DNA from: SMAG-U1939 sp036376595
Lineage (GTDB): Bacteria > Chloroflexota > Ktedonobacteria > Ktedonobacterales > JADMIN01
Assembly: GCA_036376595.1 (NCBI GenBank)
Contig: DASVAA010000048.1
Coordinates: forward strand, 1 to 11,067
Reading direction: 5' to 3'
DNA length: 11,067 nt
Made by a program: the position numbers and the translations under genes. The notes under the pieces were generated by a model that saw only the letters and a program-made list of their open reading frames with translations, ran no database searches and was not told the origin of the DNA. Each line of letters opens with the position of its first letter. Position 1 is the stretch's first letter. Below, piece by piece: positions 1-8,751 of the stretch.

Positions 1-198
1 CTCGGTCATGTTGAAGCAGACCGAGCACTGGATGATGCTCTCTTTGACGCGCGTGATCGCCTCGGCAAGGCGGCGCGCCTGGTCGGCGGGGCTGCGCAGG
101 ATGAAGAAGGTCAGCCGCTGCGCGGTCTTCGGCCCGATGCCAGGGAGCTTGGCGAGTTCTTCAATCAGCGCCGTGACGGGCGCGGCGGTCGTCTGCAT
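1..198 (-). CDS. recR: Recombination protein RecR, N-terminal part (runs off the window start)
   Basis: RecR works with RecO and RecF to load RecA onto gapped single-stranded DNA in recombinational repair. The reverse complement from ATG at 198 gives 66 codons that stay open to position 1. They include the helix-hairpin-helix stretch LAKLPGIGPKTAQRL at residues 15-29 and, near the edge, CSVC, the first Cys pair of the four-cysteine zinc finger. The Toprim domain and C-terminus lie outside the window. The ATG is 21 bases past the ybaB stop and in the same frame, so the two genes are very likely co-transcribed, a common bacterial pairing. The ribosome binding site is weak (GGA about 12 bases upstream), which suggests translational coupling. 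No earlier start is available after the ybaB stop. Identity is firm from the motif and the neighbour. Confidence 0.93.
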   Translation of the reverse strand, partial: MQTTAAPVTALIEELAKLPGIGPKTAQRLTFFILRSPADQARRLAEAITRVKESIIQCSVCFNMTE

Positions 199-219
199 GA
201 GGGTGCGGTATCCGTGATT

Positions 220-528
220 CTAGAAGCCCATGCCGGGCGGCAGCTTCATGCCGCCGGTGAGCGAGCTGACGAGCTTGGCGTTGGCCTCGCCCACTTTGGC
301 GAACGCATCCTGGCAGGCGGCGAGGATCAGGTCCTCTAGCATCGCGACGTCGTCGGGGTCTACCACTTCCTGATTGAGCTTGACCGCCGTCACCTCGAAC
401 TTGCCGCTCATGGTGATCGTCACAGCGCCGCCGCCAGCGGTGCCCTCGAAGCTGGTGTTGGCCAGCTCCTCCTGCATCTTGAGCATCTTGTTCTGCATCT
501 GCTGCAGGGCCTTCATGTTGAAACCCAT
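220..528 (-). CDS. ybaB: YbaB/EbfC family nucleoid-associated protein
   Basis: This is a 102-residue protein of the YbaB/EbfC family, small dimeric DNA-binding proteins linked to nucleoid organisation and usually encoded next to recR. The sequence shows the expected N-terminal Gln/Met/Lys-rich helix (MKALQQMQNKMLKMQEEL), a central strand region around GGGAVTITMSGKFEVTAVKL, and an acidic helix (DDVAMLEDLILAACQDA) before the Gly/Met/Pro-rich end GGMKLPPGMGF. Length is normal for the family. The start at 528 is preferred over the internal Met5 because a GGAG motif lies about 10 bases before it. The gene is followed 21 bases later by recR. In many bacteria dnaX precedes this pair; here the upstream gene is dnaJ, separated by 283 bases that hold a hairpin and a separate TATAAT box, so I infer an independent ybaB-recR unit. 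Confidence 0.95.
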   Translation of the reverse strand: MGFNMKALQQMQNKMLKMQEELANTSFEGTAGGGAVTITMSGKFEVTAVKLNQEVVDPDDVAMLEDLILAACQDAFAKVGEANAKLVSSLTGGMKLPPGMGF

Positions 529-538
529 GGACGGCGCG

Positions 539-546
539 CTCCTCTT
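539..546 (-). promoter_or_regulatory. Ribosome binding site of ybaB
   Basis: The minus-strand text AAGAGGAG ends 10 bases before the ATG at 528. It would lie 22 bases from the alternative Met5 codon, so it decides in favour of the longer 102-residue protein. Confidence 0.65.
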
Positions 547-549
547 CTC

Positions 550-595
550 GGCATCGGCCTTGGCATCGCTAGACCTGCCTTGGCATTGGCATCGG
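550..595. repeat. Short GGCATCG direct repeats upstream of ybaB
   Basis: Four near-identical units occur in 46 bases: GGCATCG at 550-556, TGGCATCG at 561-568, TGGCATTG at 581-588 and TGGCATCG at 587-594. The ten-mer GCCTTGGCAT occurs at both 557-566 and 577-586. They fall in the presumed 5' leader of the ybaB-recR transcript. They could be simple slippage repeats or protein-binding half-sites; nothing in the sequence decides this. Confidence 0.5.
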
Positions 596-626
596 CAACA
601 GTCTCCCGCCGCTGCTTCACGCGCTC

Positions 627-632
627 ATTATA
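627..632 (-). promoter_or_regulatory. Probable -10 box of the ybaB-recR promoter
   Basis: The minus strand carries a perfect TATAAT in a GC-rich intergenic region, placing a start of transcription near 620 and a leader of about 90 bases before ybaB. No good -35 is present at 16-18 bases (the best window reads GGTCCA). The element lies downstream of the dnaJ terminator-like hairpin, which fits a separate promoter for ybaB-recR. Confidence 0.5.
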
Positions 633-765
633 CGACATCTCTCCGCACCTGGACCGACCGGAAGCAGGCGGCATCACCGGCGATTGAAATCGCGCCTGGA
701 GGGCCTGCTTCGCGGCCGCGGAGTCCGCCTGCGGGCTGGAGTCTCAGCCATCCGCGCCTCTGCCT

Positions 766-808
766 CCCCCTCGCCCCGCAGGGCGAGGGGGCCGGGGGGT
801 GAGGACCC
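766..808 (-). terminator. Palindromic repeat copy 1, probable dnaJ terminator
   Basis: An 11-bp perfect stem (766-776 with 781-791) closes over a 4-base loop and adjoins the 16-base tail CGGGGGGTGAGGACCC (plus-strand reading, 793-808). It begins 3 bases past the dnaJ stop codon. In the dnaJ transcript the tail comes first and the hairpin follows, with no U-run after it. The same arrangement recurs past dnaK at 3155-3199. I therefore read it as a dispersed palindromic element that may also serve as a transcript end or 3' stabiliser. Confidence 0.65.
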
Positions 809-811
809 TGG

Positions 812-1816
812 CTATTTCAGCGTGTCGGCGAAGGCCCGGAAAGCTGTGCGCTGCGCATCGGTGAGCGGCAGTGGCAGGTGGACGCTGACCTCGGCGTAGA
901 GGCTGCCGCGCGGACCGCCGGCACGCACCGACGGCATGCCCTGGTCACGCAGGCGGATGACGCGCCCGTTCTGCGTTTCCGCGGGAATCTTGAGCATCAC
1001 ACGCTTGCCGCTGGGCAGCGGCACGGGCACCTCGCCGCCAAGCAGGGCTGTTGCCAGCGGCGTCTCGACGTGTGTGCGCAGGTCCAGCCCCTGGCGCTCG
1101 AAGCGCGGTTCGGGCGTCACATGCACTTCGAGCAGCAGATCGCCGTTGCCCGCCGGCCCCGGCTCGCCCTGCCCCGCCAGCCGGATCACCTGCCCATCCG
1201 CTACGCCCGCCGGCACCTTGATTTCGAGCCGCCGCGTGCCGCTCGGCCCCTGAAGCTGCACCACCTCTGTCGCACCCGCATACGCCGCCGAGAACGGCAC
1301 CTGGATGACTGCCTCCACGTCCTGGCCGCGCTGTGGCGCGCCGCGCGCGCGCCGCCGGCCGCGCTGCATCGTCTCGGCCTCCTCGGCGTAGGCCATGTTG
1401 CCAAAGAGCGACTCGAAGAAGCTCGAGAACGGCGAGCTGCTGCCGAACATCTCCTCCAGATGTTCGGGGCTGACGGAGTGATATTGATACGTGCCCGGCG
1501 TCGGGCCGTAGCCGCCGAATGGACCGCCCGCGGCCGCACCCACTCCGGTGCCAGCACCCGCCCGCTGGCGGCGCGCATAGGCCTCGTAGGCGCCGCGATT
1601 CGCGCCGACCTCGTCGTAGCGGCGGCGCTTCTCGGGGTCCGAGAGCACCTCGTAGGCCTCGTTGATCTCCTTGAACTTGGCCTCGGCCTCAGGGTTCTTG
1701 TTCACGTCGGGATGGTACTTGCGCGCGAGCTTGCGGAACACCTTGCGGATCTCGTCTTCGCTCGCCGTCTTGGGCACCCCCAGGATCGCGTAATAGTCCT
1801 TGTATTCGACGGCCAT
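812..1816 (-). CDS. dnaJ: Class II DnaJ / CbpA-type J-domain co-chaperone
   Basis: This 334-residue Hsp40 stimulates the DnaK ATPase and delivers unfolded substrates in the cytoplasm. The J domain covers about residues 7-70 with the HPD signature at 35-37. It is followed by a Gly/Phe-rich stretch with SSSPFSSFFESLFG near 126-139 and by the two beta-rich substrate-binding domains from about residue 165 (start RGQDVEAVIQ) to the end. The CxxCxGxG zinc-finger repeats of class I DnaJ are absent, so it belongs to the CbpA-like class II. The start is supported by GGGAGGG eight or so bases upstream. Its partner dnaK lies 1.4 kb away on the same strand, separated by an opposite-strand nitronate monooxygenase gene. 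A hairpin follows its stop. No clear promoter box was found in the 1817-2000 region. The symbol could equally be cbpA. Confidence 0.93.
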   Translation of the reverse strand: MAVEYKDYYAILGVPKTASEDEIRKVFRKLARKYHPDVNKNPEAEAKFKEINEAYEVLSDPEKRRRYDEVGANRGAYEAYARRQRAGAGTGVGAAAGGPFGGYGPTPGTYQYHSVSPEHLEEMFGSSSPFSSFFESLFGNMAYAEEAETMQRGRRRARGAPQRGQDVEAVIQVPFSAAYAGATEVVQLQGPSGTRRLEIKVPAGVADGQVIRLAGQGEPGPAGNGDLLLEVHVTPEPRFERQGLDLRTHVETPLATALLGGEVPVPLPSGKRVMLKIPAETQNGRVIRLRDQGMPSVRAGGPRGSLYAEVSVHLPLPLTDAQRTAFRAFADTLK

Positions 1817-1980
1817 GTATCATCCCTCCCCGCGGTGCGGCCACGTGACAGCGGACAGGGGCACATCCGATGAAGGCTTCGACTACAGACCGGCGCGCCG
1901 CCCATCCATCTACAGCATTCCGCACCCTTCGTGCCGTTCTCGCGAGACATGGCGCACATTACGCGGCCTAACGCTGCGGG

Positions 1981-1989
1981 TGCTATACT
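1981..1989 (+). promoter_or_regulatory. Possible extended -10 promoter of the nitronate monooxygenase gene
   Basis: TGCTATACT fits an extended -10 (TG, one base, then TATACT). A weak -35-like TTACGC lies at 1959-1964 with a long 19-base spacer, which an extended -10 can tolerate. It would give a leader of about 95 bases. The remainder of the 1817-2090 gap between the divergent dnaJ and monooxygenase genes shows nothing else I can name. Confidence 0.4.
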
Positions 1990-2090
1990 TCCTCGGTCAA
2001 CCGTGGGATGATGTCGCGGAGTGCGTCTGCGGATGAAGCTCCTTCGTCGCTGTCGGCGCCGGATGCCGCCGAGAATCGCAGGTGATGGGT

Positions 2091-3071
2091 ATGCTCACGA
2101 CGCGCTTCACAGAGCTGGTTGGCTGCACGATCCCGATCCAACAGGCCGGCATGGGTCGGTTCGCCAACCCTGAGCTTGCCGCTGCTGTTGCCAACGCCGG
2201 CGGGCTTGGGCAGGTCTCCATCGAGAGGGCAGACCCAGCCTATGTCGCGCGGATACTCGACGACGCGCGCGGGCGGACCGCCAGTGGCGCGCTGGGCGTG
2301 AATGTCCTGGGGCCTGACGCGGAGGATCCGGGGGACTGCGAAGCCGTCGCCGTGGCGGCGCCGCGCGTGCGGGTCGTGGACTTCTTCTGGGCCGAGCCAA
2401 ACGCGACGCTGGTGGAGATCGCGCACGCGGGCGGCGCGCTGGCCTGCTGGCAGGTTGGCTCGCTGGAGGAGGCGGTCGCCGCGGAGCGCGCCGGCTGCGA
2501 TTTCATCGTCGCACAGGGGATCGAGGCCGGCGGGCACGTACGCGGGCATATTGGTCTGCTGGCGCTACTCGACCAGGTGCTTGCGGCGGTCAAGGTTCCG
2601 GTGCTCGCCGCAGGAGGCATCGGCAGCGGGCGCGCGATGGCCGCCGTGATGGCTGCTGGAGCGGCTGGCGTGCGTGTCGGCACGCGCTTCGTCGCCGCCC
2701 CAGAAGCCCACGCGCATCCGGACTACGTCCAGGCGCTGATCGCCGCGCGACCGGAAGACACCGTCTACACGGAGACCTTCTCCTACGGCTGGGAGCACGC
2801 GCCGCACCGCGTCCTGCGCTCGTCGGTGGAGGCCGCCGAGGCCTTCGAGGGCGAGATCGTCGCGCGGCGCTTCGATCCCGAAGATAACCGCGCCGTGGAG
2901 AAGCACCGCTTCCAGTCCTTCTCGGCCACCGACGAGTATACCGGCGCCAGCGAGGCATGGCCGATGTGGGCCGGCGAATCGGTCGGCGGCGTCACGCGCG
3001 TGCAGCCGGCGGCCGAGATCGTGCGCGAGCTGGCCGATGAGGCTGAGACGCTGCTGCGCCGCTGGGCGTGA
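2091..3071 (+). CDS. Nitronate monooxygenase (2-nitropropane dioxygenase family)
   Basis: The 326-residue protein is an FMN-dependent TIM-barrel enzyme of the NMO/NPD family, which oxidises alkyl nitronates to carbonyl compounds and nitrite. Family hallmarks are visible in order: TRFTELVGCTIPIQQAGMG at the N-terminus, ANAGGLGQVS near 34-43, GVNVLGP near 69-75, the GIEAGGH motif at 143-149 carrying the active-site His of the family, and the FMN phosphate-binding AAGGIGSG followed by AAGVRVGTRFVA. The C-terminal third includes FSATDEYTG and a terminal helix. The reading frame opens at GTG 2082 and has ATGs at 2085 and 2091. I chose 2091 because AGGTG lies 6 bases before it and family members typically begin ML(K/T)TRFTE. 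It stands alone on the plus strand between dnaJ and dnaK. Some family members act on other enoate or propionate-3-nitronate substrates, so the substrate is not fixed. Confidence 0.9.
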   Translation: MLTTRFTELVGCTIPIQQAGMGRFANPELAAAVANAGGLGQVSIERADPAYVARILDDARGRTASGALGVNVLGPDAEDPGDCEAVAVAAPRVRVVDFFWAEPNATLVEIAHAGGALACWQVGSLEEAVAAERAGCDFIVAQGIEAGGHVRGHIGLLALLDQVLAAVKVPVLAAGGIGSGRAMAAVMAAGAAGVRVGTRFVAAPEAHAHPDYVQALIAARPEDTVYTETFSYGWEHAPHRVLRSSVEAAEAFEGEIVARRFDPEDNRAVEKHRFQSFSATDEYTGASEAWPMWAGESVGGVTRVQPAAEIVRELADEAETLLRRWA

Positions 3072-3111
3072 GGGCAGGTTCCGGCACGCGCGAACCTCGC
3101 CCCGCCTCGCC

Positions 3112-3130
3112 GGGCGTCCACCGGACGCCC
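3112..3130 (+). terminator. Inverted repeat, possible terminator of the monooxygenase gene
   Basis: GGGCGTCC (3112-3119) and GGACGCCC (3123-3130) form an 8-bp perfect stem with a 3-base loop, 40 bases past the monooxygenase stop codon. No T-run follows, so intrinsic termination is uncertain. It lies in the 135-base gap between convergent genes, next to the second palindromic repeat. Confidence 0.45.
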
Positions 3131-3154
3131 CTACAACGCAACAACAACGCGACA

Positions 3155-3199
3155 CCCCTCTCGCCTCCGCAGAGGAGAGGGGTCGGGGGGTGAGGACCC
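3155..3199 (-). terminator. Palindromic repeat copy 2, probable dnaK terminator
   Basis: CCCCTCTC (3155-3162) pairs with GAGAGGGG (3175-3182), with an imperfect inner stem around GCCTCCGCAGAG. The plus-strand tail CGGGGGGTGAGGACCC at 3184-3199 is identical to the tail of copy 1. The element begins 7 bases past the dnaK stop. Stem sequence differs from copy 1 but pairing is kept, which argues for selection or mobility of a structured element rather than chance. Confidence 0.6.
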
Positions 3200-3206
3200 C
3201 TCGGCG

Positions 3207-5129
<1,923 letters not shown>

Positions 5130-5252
5130 GAGCGCAATCTCCTCATTCTTGCTCTTGCTTGCCGCGACTACGCCGCACTGCGCGGCCGCATTGCGCCGTG
5201 GTGCCGCACGTCATGTCGCCGCCGGCACATCGTCGGTTGTGGTGTCTGTCCT

Positions 5253-5280
5253 GGTATGCGGGATGCACAAGCCATGCCAA
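5253..5280 (-). promoter_or_regulatory. Candidate dnaK promoter
   Basis: On the minus strand TTGGCA (5275-5280) and CATACC (5253-5258) are spaced by 16 bases, giving a leader of about 115 bases to the dnaK start. The -35 is a fair match to TTGACA; the -10 matches only three positions of TATAAT. Confidence 0.3.
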
Positions 5281-5297
5281 TGTCGCGATCCGATGCA

Positions 5298-5336
5298 GTG
5301 GAGGGTTGCGCGGCTCCCGACGCCGGCATCCTCCAC
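5298..5336. promoter_or_regulatory. Dyad in the middle of the dnaK-clpB region
   Basis: GTGGAGG (5298-5304) and CCTCCAC (5330-5336) form a 7-bp perfect inverted repeat across a 25-base spacer; the match extends a few bases inward imperfectly (GTTGC against GCAT). It lies 18 bases upstream of the proposed dnaK -35. It could be an operator for a heat-shock regulator or a chance palindrome in GC-rich DNA. Confidence 0.3.
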
Positions 5337-5464
5337 GGGCGCATCGCGGTCCGCTGGCATGGCGAGTGCTGCTAGGATTCTCGATCCCACTGCGGGTGTA
5401 CCGGCATATGGCGTGCCGCGGGAGCCAGGCTTTCAAACGATTCGCGGAGAGGCCAGAGAGCACC

Positions 5465-8125
5465 ATGAACGTTGGACACTACACCGACAAGGCACGCGAC
5501 GCGATCAACGTCGCGCAGGAGATCGCCGAAGAGCACCACAATCCGCAGCTCGAGCCGGAGCATCTGCTGCTGGCGCTGGTGCGCCAGCCTGAAGGCGTGG
5601 TGCCCCGCGTGCTGGAGCGCCTGGGTGCCGACCCGGCGGTGGTCGCGCGGCAGCTCGAACAGGCTATCGGCCAGCTCCCCAAGATGACCGGCGGGGGCAC
5701 GCAGCTCAGCGTCTCGCCGCGCATGCGCACCGTCGTCGAGCGCGCACAGGACGAGATGCGCGCCCTCAAGGACGACTACATCTCCACCGAGCACCTGCTG
5801 CTGGCGCTGGCCGATCCGGCGCTCGACGGCGCGCTCGCGCGCATCATGCAGGAGCACCACCTCTCGCGCGACGCCATCTTGCAGGCGCTGACCGCCATCC
5901 GCGGCAACCAGCGTGTCACCACGCCCAATCCCGAGGCCACCTACGAGGCGCTGGAGAAGTATGGCCGCGATCTCACCAAGCTGACGCAGCAGGGCAAGCT
6001 GGACCCGGTGATCGGTCGCGACGAGGAGATTCGCCGCACGATCCAGGTGCTCTCGCGGCGCACCAAGAACAATCCGGTGCTGATCGGCGAGCCAGGCGTG
6101 GGCAAGACGGCGATTGTGGAGGGCCTCGCCCAGCGCATCGTGCGCGCCGACGTGCCCGAAGCGATCAAAGGCAAGCGCATCATCAGCCTCGATATGGGCG
6201 CGCTGGTGGCCGGCGCCAAGTATCGCGGCGAGTTCGAGGAGCGCCTGAAAGCCGTGCTCTCCGAGGTGGCCGAATCCGCCGGCGCGGTGATCCTCTTCAT
6301 TGACGAGATGCACACCGTCGTCGGCGCCGGGGCGGCCGAGGGCGCGATGGATGCCGCCAACATGCTCAAGCCGATGCTGGCGCGCGGCGAGCTGCACATG
6401 ATCGGCGCCACCACGCTGGATGAATACCGCAAGCACATCGAGAAGGACGCCGCGCTGGAGCGCCGCTTCGCGCCGGTTTACGTGGGCGAGCCGACGGTGG
6501 ACGCGACGATCTCGATCCTGCGCGGGCTGCGCGAGCGCTACGAGCAGCACCACAAGGTGCGCATCAAGGATACGGCGCTGATCGAGGCGGCGGTGCTCTC
6601 GCATCGCTACATCGGCGACCGCTTCTTGCCGGATAAGGCAATTGACCTGGTGGACGAGGCGGCGGCCAAGGTGCGCATGGAGGCCACCAGCATGCCGGTC
6701 GAGCTGGACGAGATCAAGCGGCGCATCACGCAGCTCCAGATCGAGCGGCAGGGGTTGGCGAAGGAGCACGATCCCGCCTCGCGCGAGCGGTTGGCGGCGC
6801 TGGAGCGCGAGCTGGCGAGCCTGGAGGAGCGCGAGCGGGAGGTGACGGCGCGCTGGCAGAATGAGGTCGAGGAGCTGAACAAGGTCGGGCGCGTGCAGGA
6901 GGAGCTAGACCACACCCGGCTGGAGCTGGACCAAGCCAAGGCCAATTACGACTGGGGCCGCGCCGCCGAGCTGCAATACCGCGTGACCGAGCTGGAGCGC
7001 GAGGTCCACGACGCGACGCAGCAGGAGCGCAGCGACGCCGAGGTGACGCACAAGCTGGTCAAGGATGTAGTGGACGAGGACGACATCGCGGCAGTGGTCA
7101 GCAAGTGGACGGGCATCCCCGTGACGCGGCTGCTGGAGGGCGAGGTGCAGAAGCTCGTCCATACCGAGGAGCGGCTGCGCGAGCGTGTGGTGGGGCAGGA
7201 CGAGGCGATCACGGCGGTGGCAAATACAGTGCGCGCTGCGCGGGCCGGGTTGGCCGAGCCGAACCGGCCGCTGGGCAGCTTCCTCTTCCTGGGTCCGACC
7301 GGCGTGGGCAAGACCGAGACGGCCAAGGCGCTGGCGGAGTTTCTGTTTGACGACGAGCACGCGCTGATCCGCATAGACATGTCGGAGTACCAGGAGCGGC
7401 ACACGGTGGCGCGGCTGATCGGGGCGCCGCCGGGATACGTGGGCTACGAGGAGGCGGGCCAGCTTACCGAGGCGGTGCGGCGCCGGCCCTACAGCGTGGT
7501 GCTGTTTGATGAGGTGGAGAAGGCGCACCCAGAAGTGCTCAACGTGCTGTTGCAGGTGCTGGACGACGGCCGCCTGACCGACGTGCAGGGGCGCACGGTG
7601 GACTTCCGCAACACAATCATCATCATGACGAGCAATCTGGGCAGCCAGTGGATCATCGAGCGCGGGCTGCCCAAGGACGTCATGTGCGAGCGGGTGATGA
7701 AGGCGGTGGGCGAGCACTTCCGGCCGGAGCTGCTCAACCGCATAGACGAGGTGGTGATCTTCAACCGGCTGGAGATCGACCAGATCCGCGAGATCGTGAA
7801 GATTCAGCTTCGCGGGCTGCGCGAGCGGCTGGCCGAGCGCAAGATCACGCTTGAGCTATGGCCGAAGGCCATCGAGCAGCTCGCGGAGGTGGGCTTCGAC
7901 CCAGTCTACGGCGCGCGGCCGCTCAAGCGCGCGATCCAGCAGAAGATCGTGCATCCGCTGTCGGTGAAGCTGCTGGCGGGCGAGTTCCACGAGGGCGAGA
8001 CGGTGATCGTGGACGTGGAGAACGACGAGTGGGTCTTCAAGCATCAGGAGGGCGAGGAGACCCCGCCTGCTCCGGAGCCGGCCCATCCCGAACAGGAAGC
8101 GCCGCAGGAGCCAGCCCACGCATGA
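5465..8125 (+). CDS. clpB: ATP-dependent chaperone ClpB (Hsp100 disaggregase)
   Basis: ClpB hexamers pull polypeptides out of aggregates through a central pore and pass them to DnaK. The 886-residue protein has the N-terminal Clp repeats (residues 1 to about 145, start MNVGHYTDKARDAI), a first AAA+ module with Walker A GEPGVGKT at 208-215 and Walker B DE at 280-281, the pore-loop motif KYRGEFEERL, the long coiled-coil middle domain (about 405-525, Glu/Arg-rich) that separates ClpB from ClpA and ClpX, and a second AAA+ module with Walker A GPTGVGKT at 610-617 and Walker B DE at 682-683. It ends in a Pro/Glu-rich tail from about 859 that lengthens it slightly beyond the usual 857-870. I chose ATG 5465 because homology starts exactly there; GAGAG lies 4 bases upstream. 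No terminator is visible after the stop: an antisense Rhs fragment begins at once. Confidence 0.97.
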   Translation: MNVGHYTDKARDAINVAQEIAEEHHNPQLEPEHLLLALVRQPEGVVPRVLERLGADPAVVARQLEQAIGQLPKMTGGGTQLSVSPRMRTVVERAQDEMRALKDDYISTEHLLLALADPALDGALARIMQEHHLSRDAILQALTAIRGNQRVTTPNPEATYEALEKYGRDLTKLTQQGKLDPVIGRDEEIRRTIQVLSRRTKNNPVLIGEPGVGKTAIVEGLAQRIVRADVPEAIKGKRIISLDMGALVAGAKYRGEFEERLKAVLSEVAESAGAVILFIDEMHTVVGAGAAEGAMDAANMLKPMLARGELHMIGATTLDEYRKHIEKDAALERRFAPVYVGEPTVDATISILRGLRERYEQHHKVRIKDTALIEAAVLSHRYIGDRFLPDKAIDLVDEAAAKVRMEATSMPVELDEIKRRITQLQIERQGLAKEHDPASRERLAALERELASLEEREREVTARWQNEVEELNKVGRVQEELDHTRLELDQAKANYDWGRAAELQYRVTELEREVHDATQQERSDAEVTHKLVKDVVDEDDIAAVVSKWTGIPVTRLLEGEVQKLVHTEERLRERVVGQDEAITAVANTVRAARAGLAEPNRPLGSFLFLGPTGVGKTETAKALAEFLFDDEHALIRIDMSEYQERHTVARLIGAPPGYVGYEEAGQLTEAVRRRPYSVVLFDEVEKAHPEVLNVLLQVLDDGRLTDVQGRTVDFRNTIIIMTSNLGSQWIIERGLPKDVMCERVMKAVGEHFRPELLNRIDEVVIFNRLEIDQIREIVKIQLRGLRERLAERKITLELWPKAIEQLAEVGFDPVYGARPLKRAIQQKIVHPLSVKLLAGEFHEGETVIVDVENDEWVFKHQEGEETPPAPEPAHPEQEAPQEPAHA

Positions 8126-8622
8126 TACTTGGCGGTGGGCATCGTCCCGCTGCTGTAGCGCAGCGTGCCGTAGGGGCTGTAGAGCGCCTGCGCCGTCACA
8201 CTCCCGCTGGTCGAGAGCGCCACCGAGACGCTGCCGAGCTGATCGCTCGCCAGGTAGGAGAGGGTGGTGGTGCTGCTGGTGGTGACGCGCACCGCCGTGC
8301 CCACGCCAGGGATGGGGTAGTACTCGGTCAGCGTCGAGGAGGGCCGCACGCTGCCGCCCACGCTCTGCTGCTCCTCCAGCCCGCCCAGCAGGTAGTCCGT
8401 CGTCGTGGTGATGCCCGTGCCGGTGGTGGTCTTCAAGGCCACCCGTGCGCCCTCGCCGTCGTAGGCGTAGGCAGCGGTGGCAGGCGTCGGATTGCCGTTG
8501 AGGGCACTGGTCCAACTGACGAGCTGCCCCTCGTTATCGTAGGTGAAGCCCGCCCCGGTGGGACTGCTGCCGGTGCAGGTGGTGGTGGAGGTCGGCGCGC
8601 GGCAGGTCATGTTGCCCGCCGC
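8126..8622 (-). pseudogene. Rhs/YD-repeat protein fragment, truncated at both ends
   Basis: The minus strand reads an uninterrupted Rhs-type sequence of about 165 residues. It contains AAGNMTCRAPTS, the YD-repeat pieces FTYDNEGQLVSW and AYAYDGEGARV, and the approach to the core, YLASDQLGSVSVALSTSG, then LYSPYGTLRYSSGTMPTAK. In intact Rhs proteins the last piece is followed by FTGQ and the DYYNARYYDP core; here it stops. From about 8125 the frame runs antisense into the clpB tail. At its other end, Rhs similarity ceases about 8622, where the transposase remnant begins. There is no start codon of its own with a ribosome binding site; the ATGs in frame lie in antisense transposase sequence or inside the repeat. 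G+C is high like the core genome, unlike the adjacent low-GC pair. Probably a dead fragment left by recombination. Confidence 0.8.
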
Positions 8623-8751
8623 AACGTGATCGAGCGCTTTATCAATCGGCTCAAACAATGGCGTGGCCTTGCTACCCGCTACGAGAACCGCGCCACCAAG
8701 TACCGCGCGATGCTGGTCATTGCGGCCATCGTCATCTGGCTTGAATCGTGA
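8617..8751 (+). pseudogene. C-terminal remnant of an IS5-family DDE transposase
   Basis: The plus-strand frame ending at TGA 8749-8751 reads RRNVIERFINRLKQW, then GLATRYENRATKYRAMLVIAAIVIWLES. The spacing R-(3)-E-(6)-K matches the C-terminal catalytic signature of IS4/IS5-type transposases, with the catalytic Glu encoded at 8632-8634. The ending with RYENRATKYRAML and ALIWL-like residues is typical of the IS427 subgroup. The catalytic Asp residues and everything upstream are missing; upstream sequence in this frame is only the antisense of the Rhs fragment. It cannot transpose by itself. Confidence 0.82.

Larger units (their letters stand above)
5130..5464. promoter_or_regulatory. Divergent dnaK-clpB control region
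   Basis: These 335 bases separate two divergent heat-shock genes and must hold both promoters. I found no CIRCE (TTAGCACTC-N9-GAGTGCTAA) and no HAIR (CTTGAGT-N7-ACTCAAG) operator. A dnaK promoter candidate (5253-5280) and a central dyad (5298-5336) are listed separately. For clpB the best -10-like text is TAGGAT at 5373-5378, with no convincing -35. The clpB frame stays open upstream to about 5159, but that extension resembles no ClpB sequence, so I treat it as noncoding. Confidence 0.55.

Noticed and set aside
5355..5370. Sigma-54-like -24/-12 text (GG-N10-GC) upstream of clpB
   Set aside because: TGGCATG-N4-GTGCT fits loosely, but such matches are common in GC-rich DNA and the suspected phylum generally lacks sigma-54; no activator site is seen.
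5364..5373. GAGTGCT, like half of a CIRCE operator, upstream of clpB
   Set aside because: The required TTAGCACTC partner nine bases upstream is absent (the bases there read GCGGTCCGC).
5159..5464. N-terminal extension of clpB from an upstream in-frame start
   Set aside because: The extension is Arg/Pro/Cys-rich with no ClpB similarity, and ClpB homology begins exactly at ATG 5465.
5372..6769. Minus-strand open frame (465 codons) opposite clpB
   Set aside because: Antisense of the clpB N-terminal half; low-complexity Leu/Arg/His composition and no recognisable motif.
8230..8600. GGTGGTGGT-like runs suggesting a microsatellite or CRISPR-like array
   Set aside because: They are Thr codon runs within the Rhs fragment (CTGGTGGTG read on the other strand), irregular in spacing and without spacers.
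7858..8613. Plus-strand frame running into the transposase tail
   Set aside because: Before about 8614 it is only an alternative frame of clpB and the antisense of the Rhs fragment; just the last 45 codons resemble a transposase.
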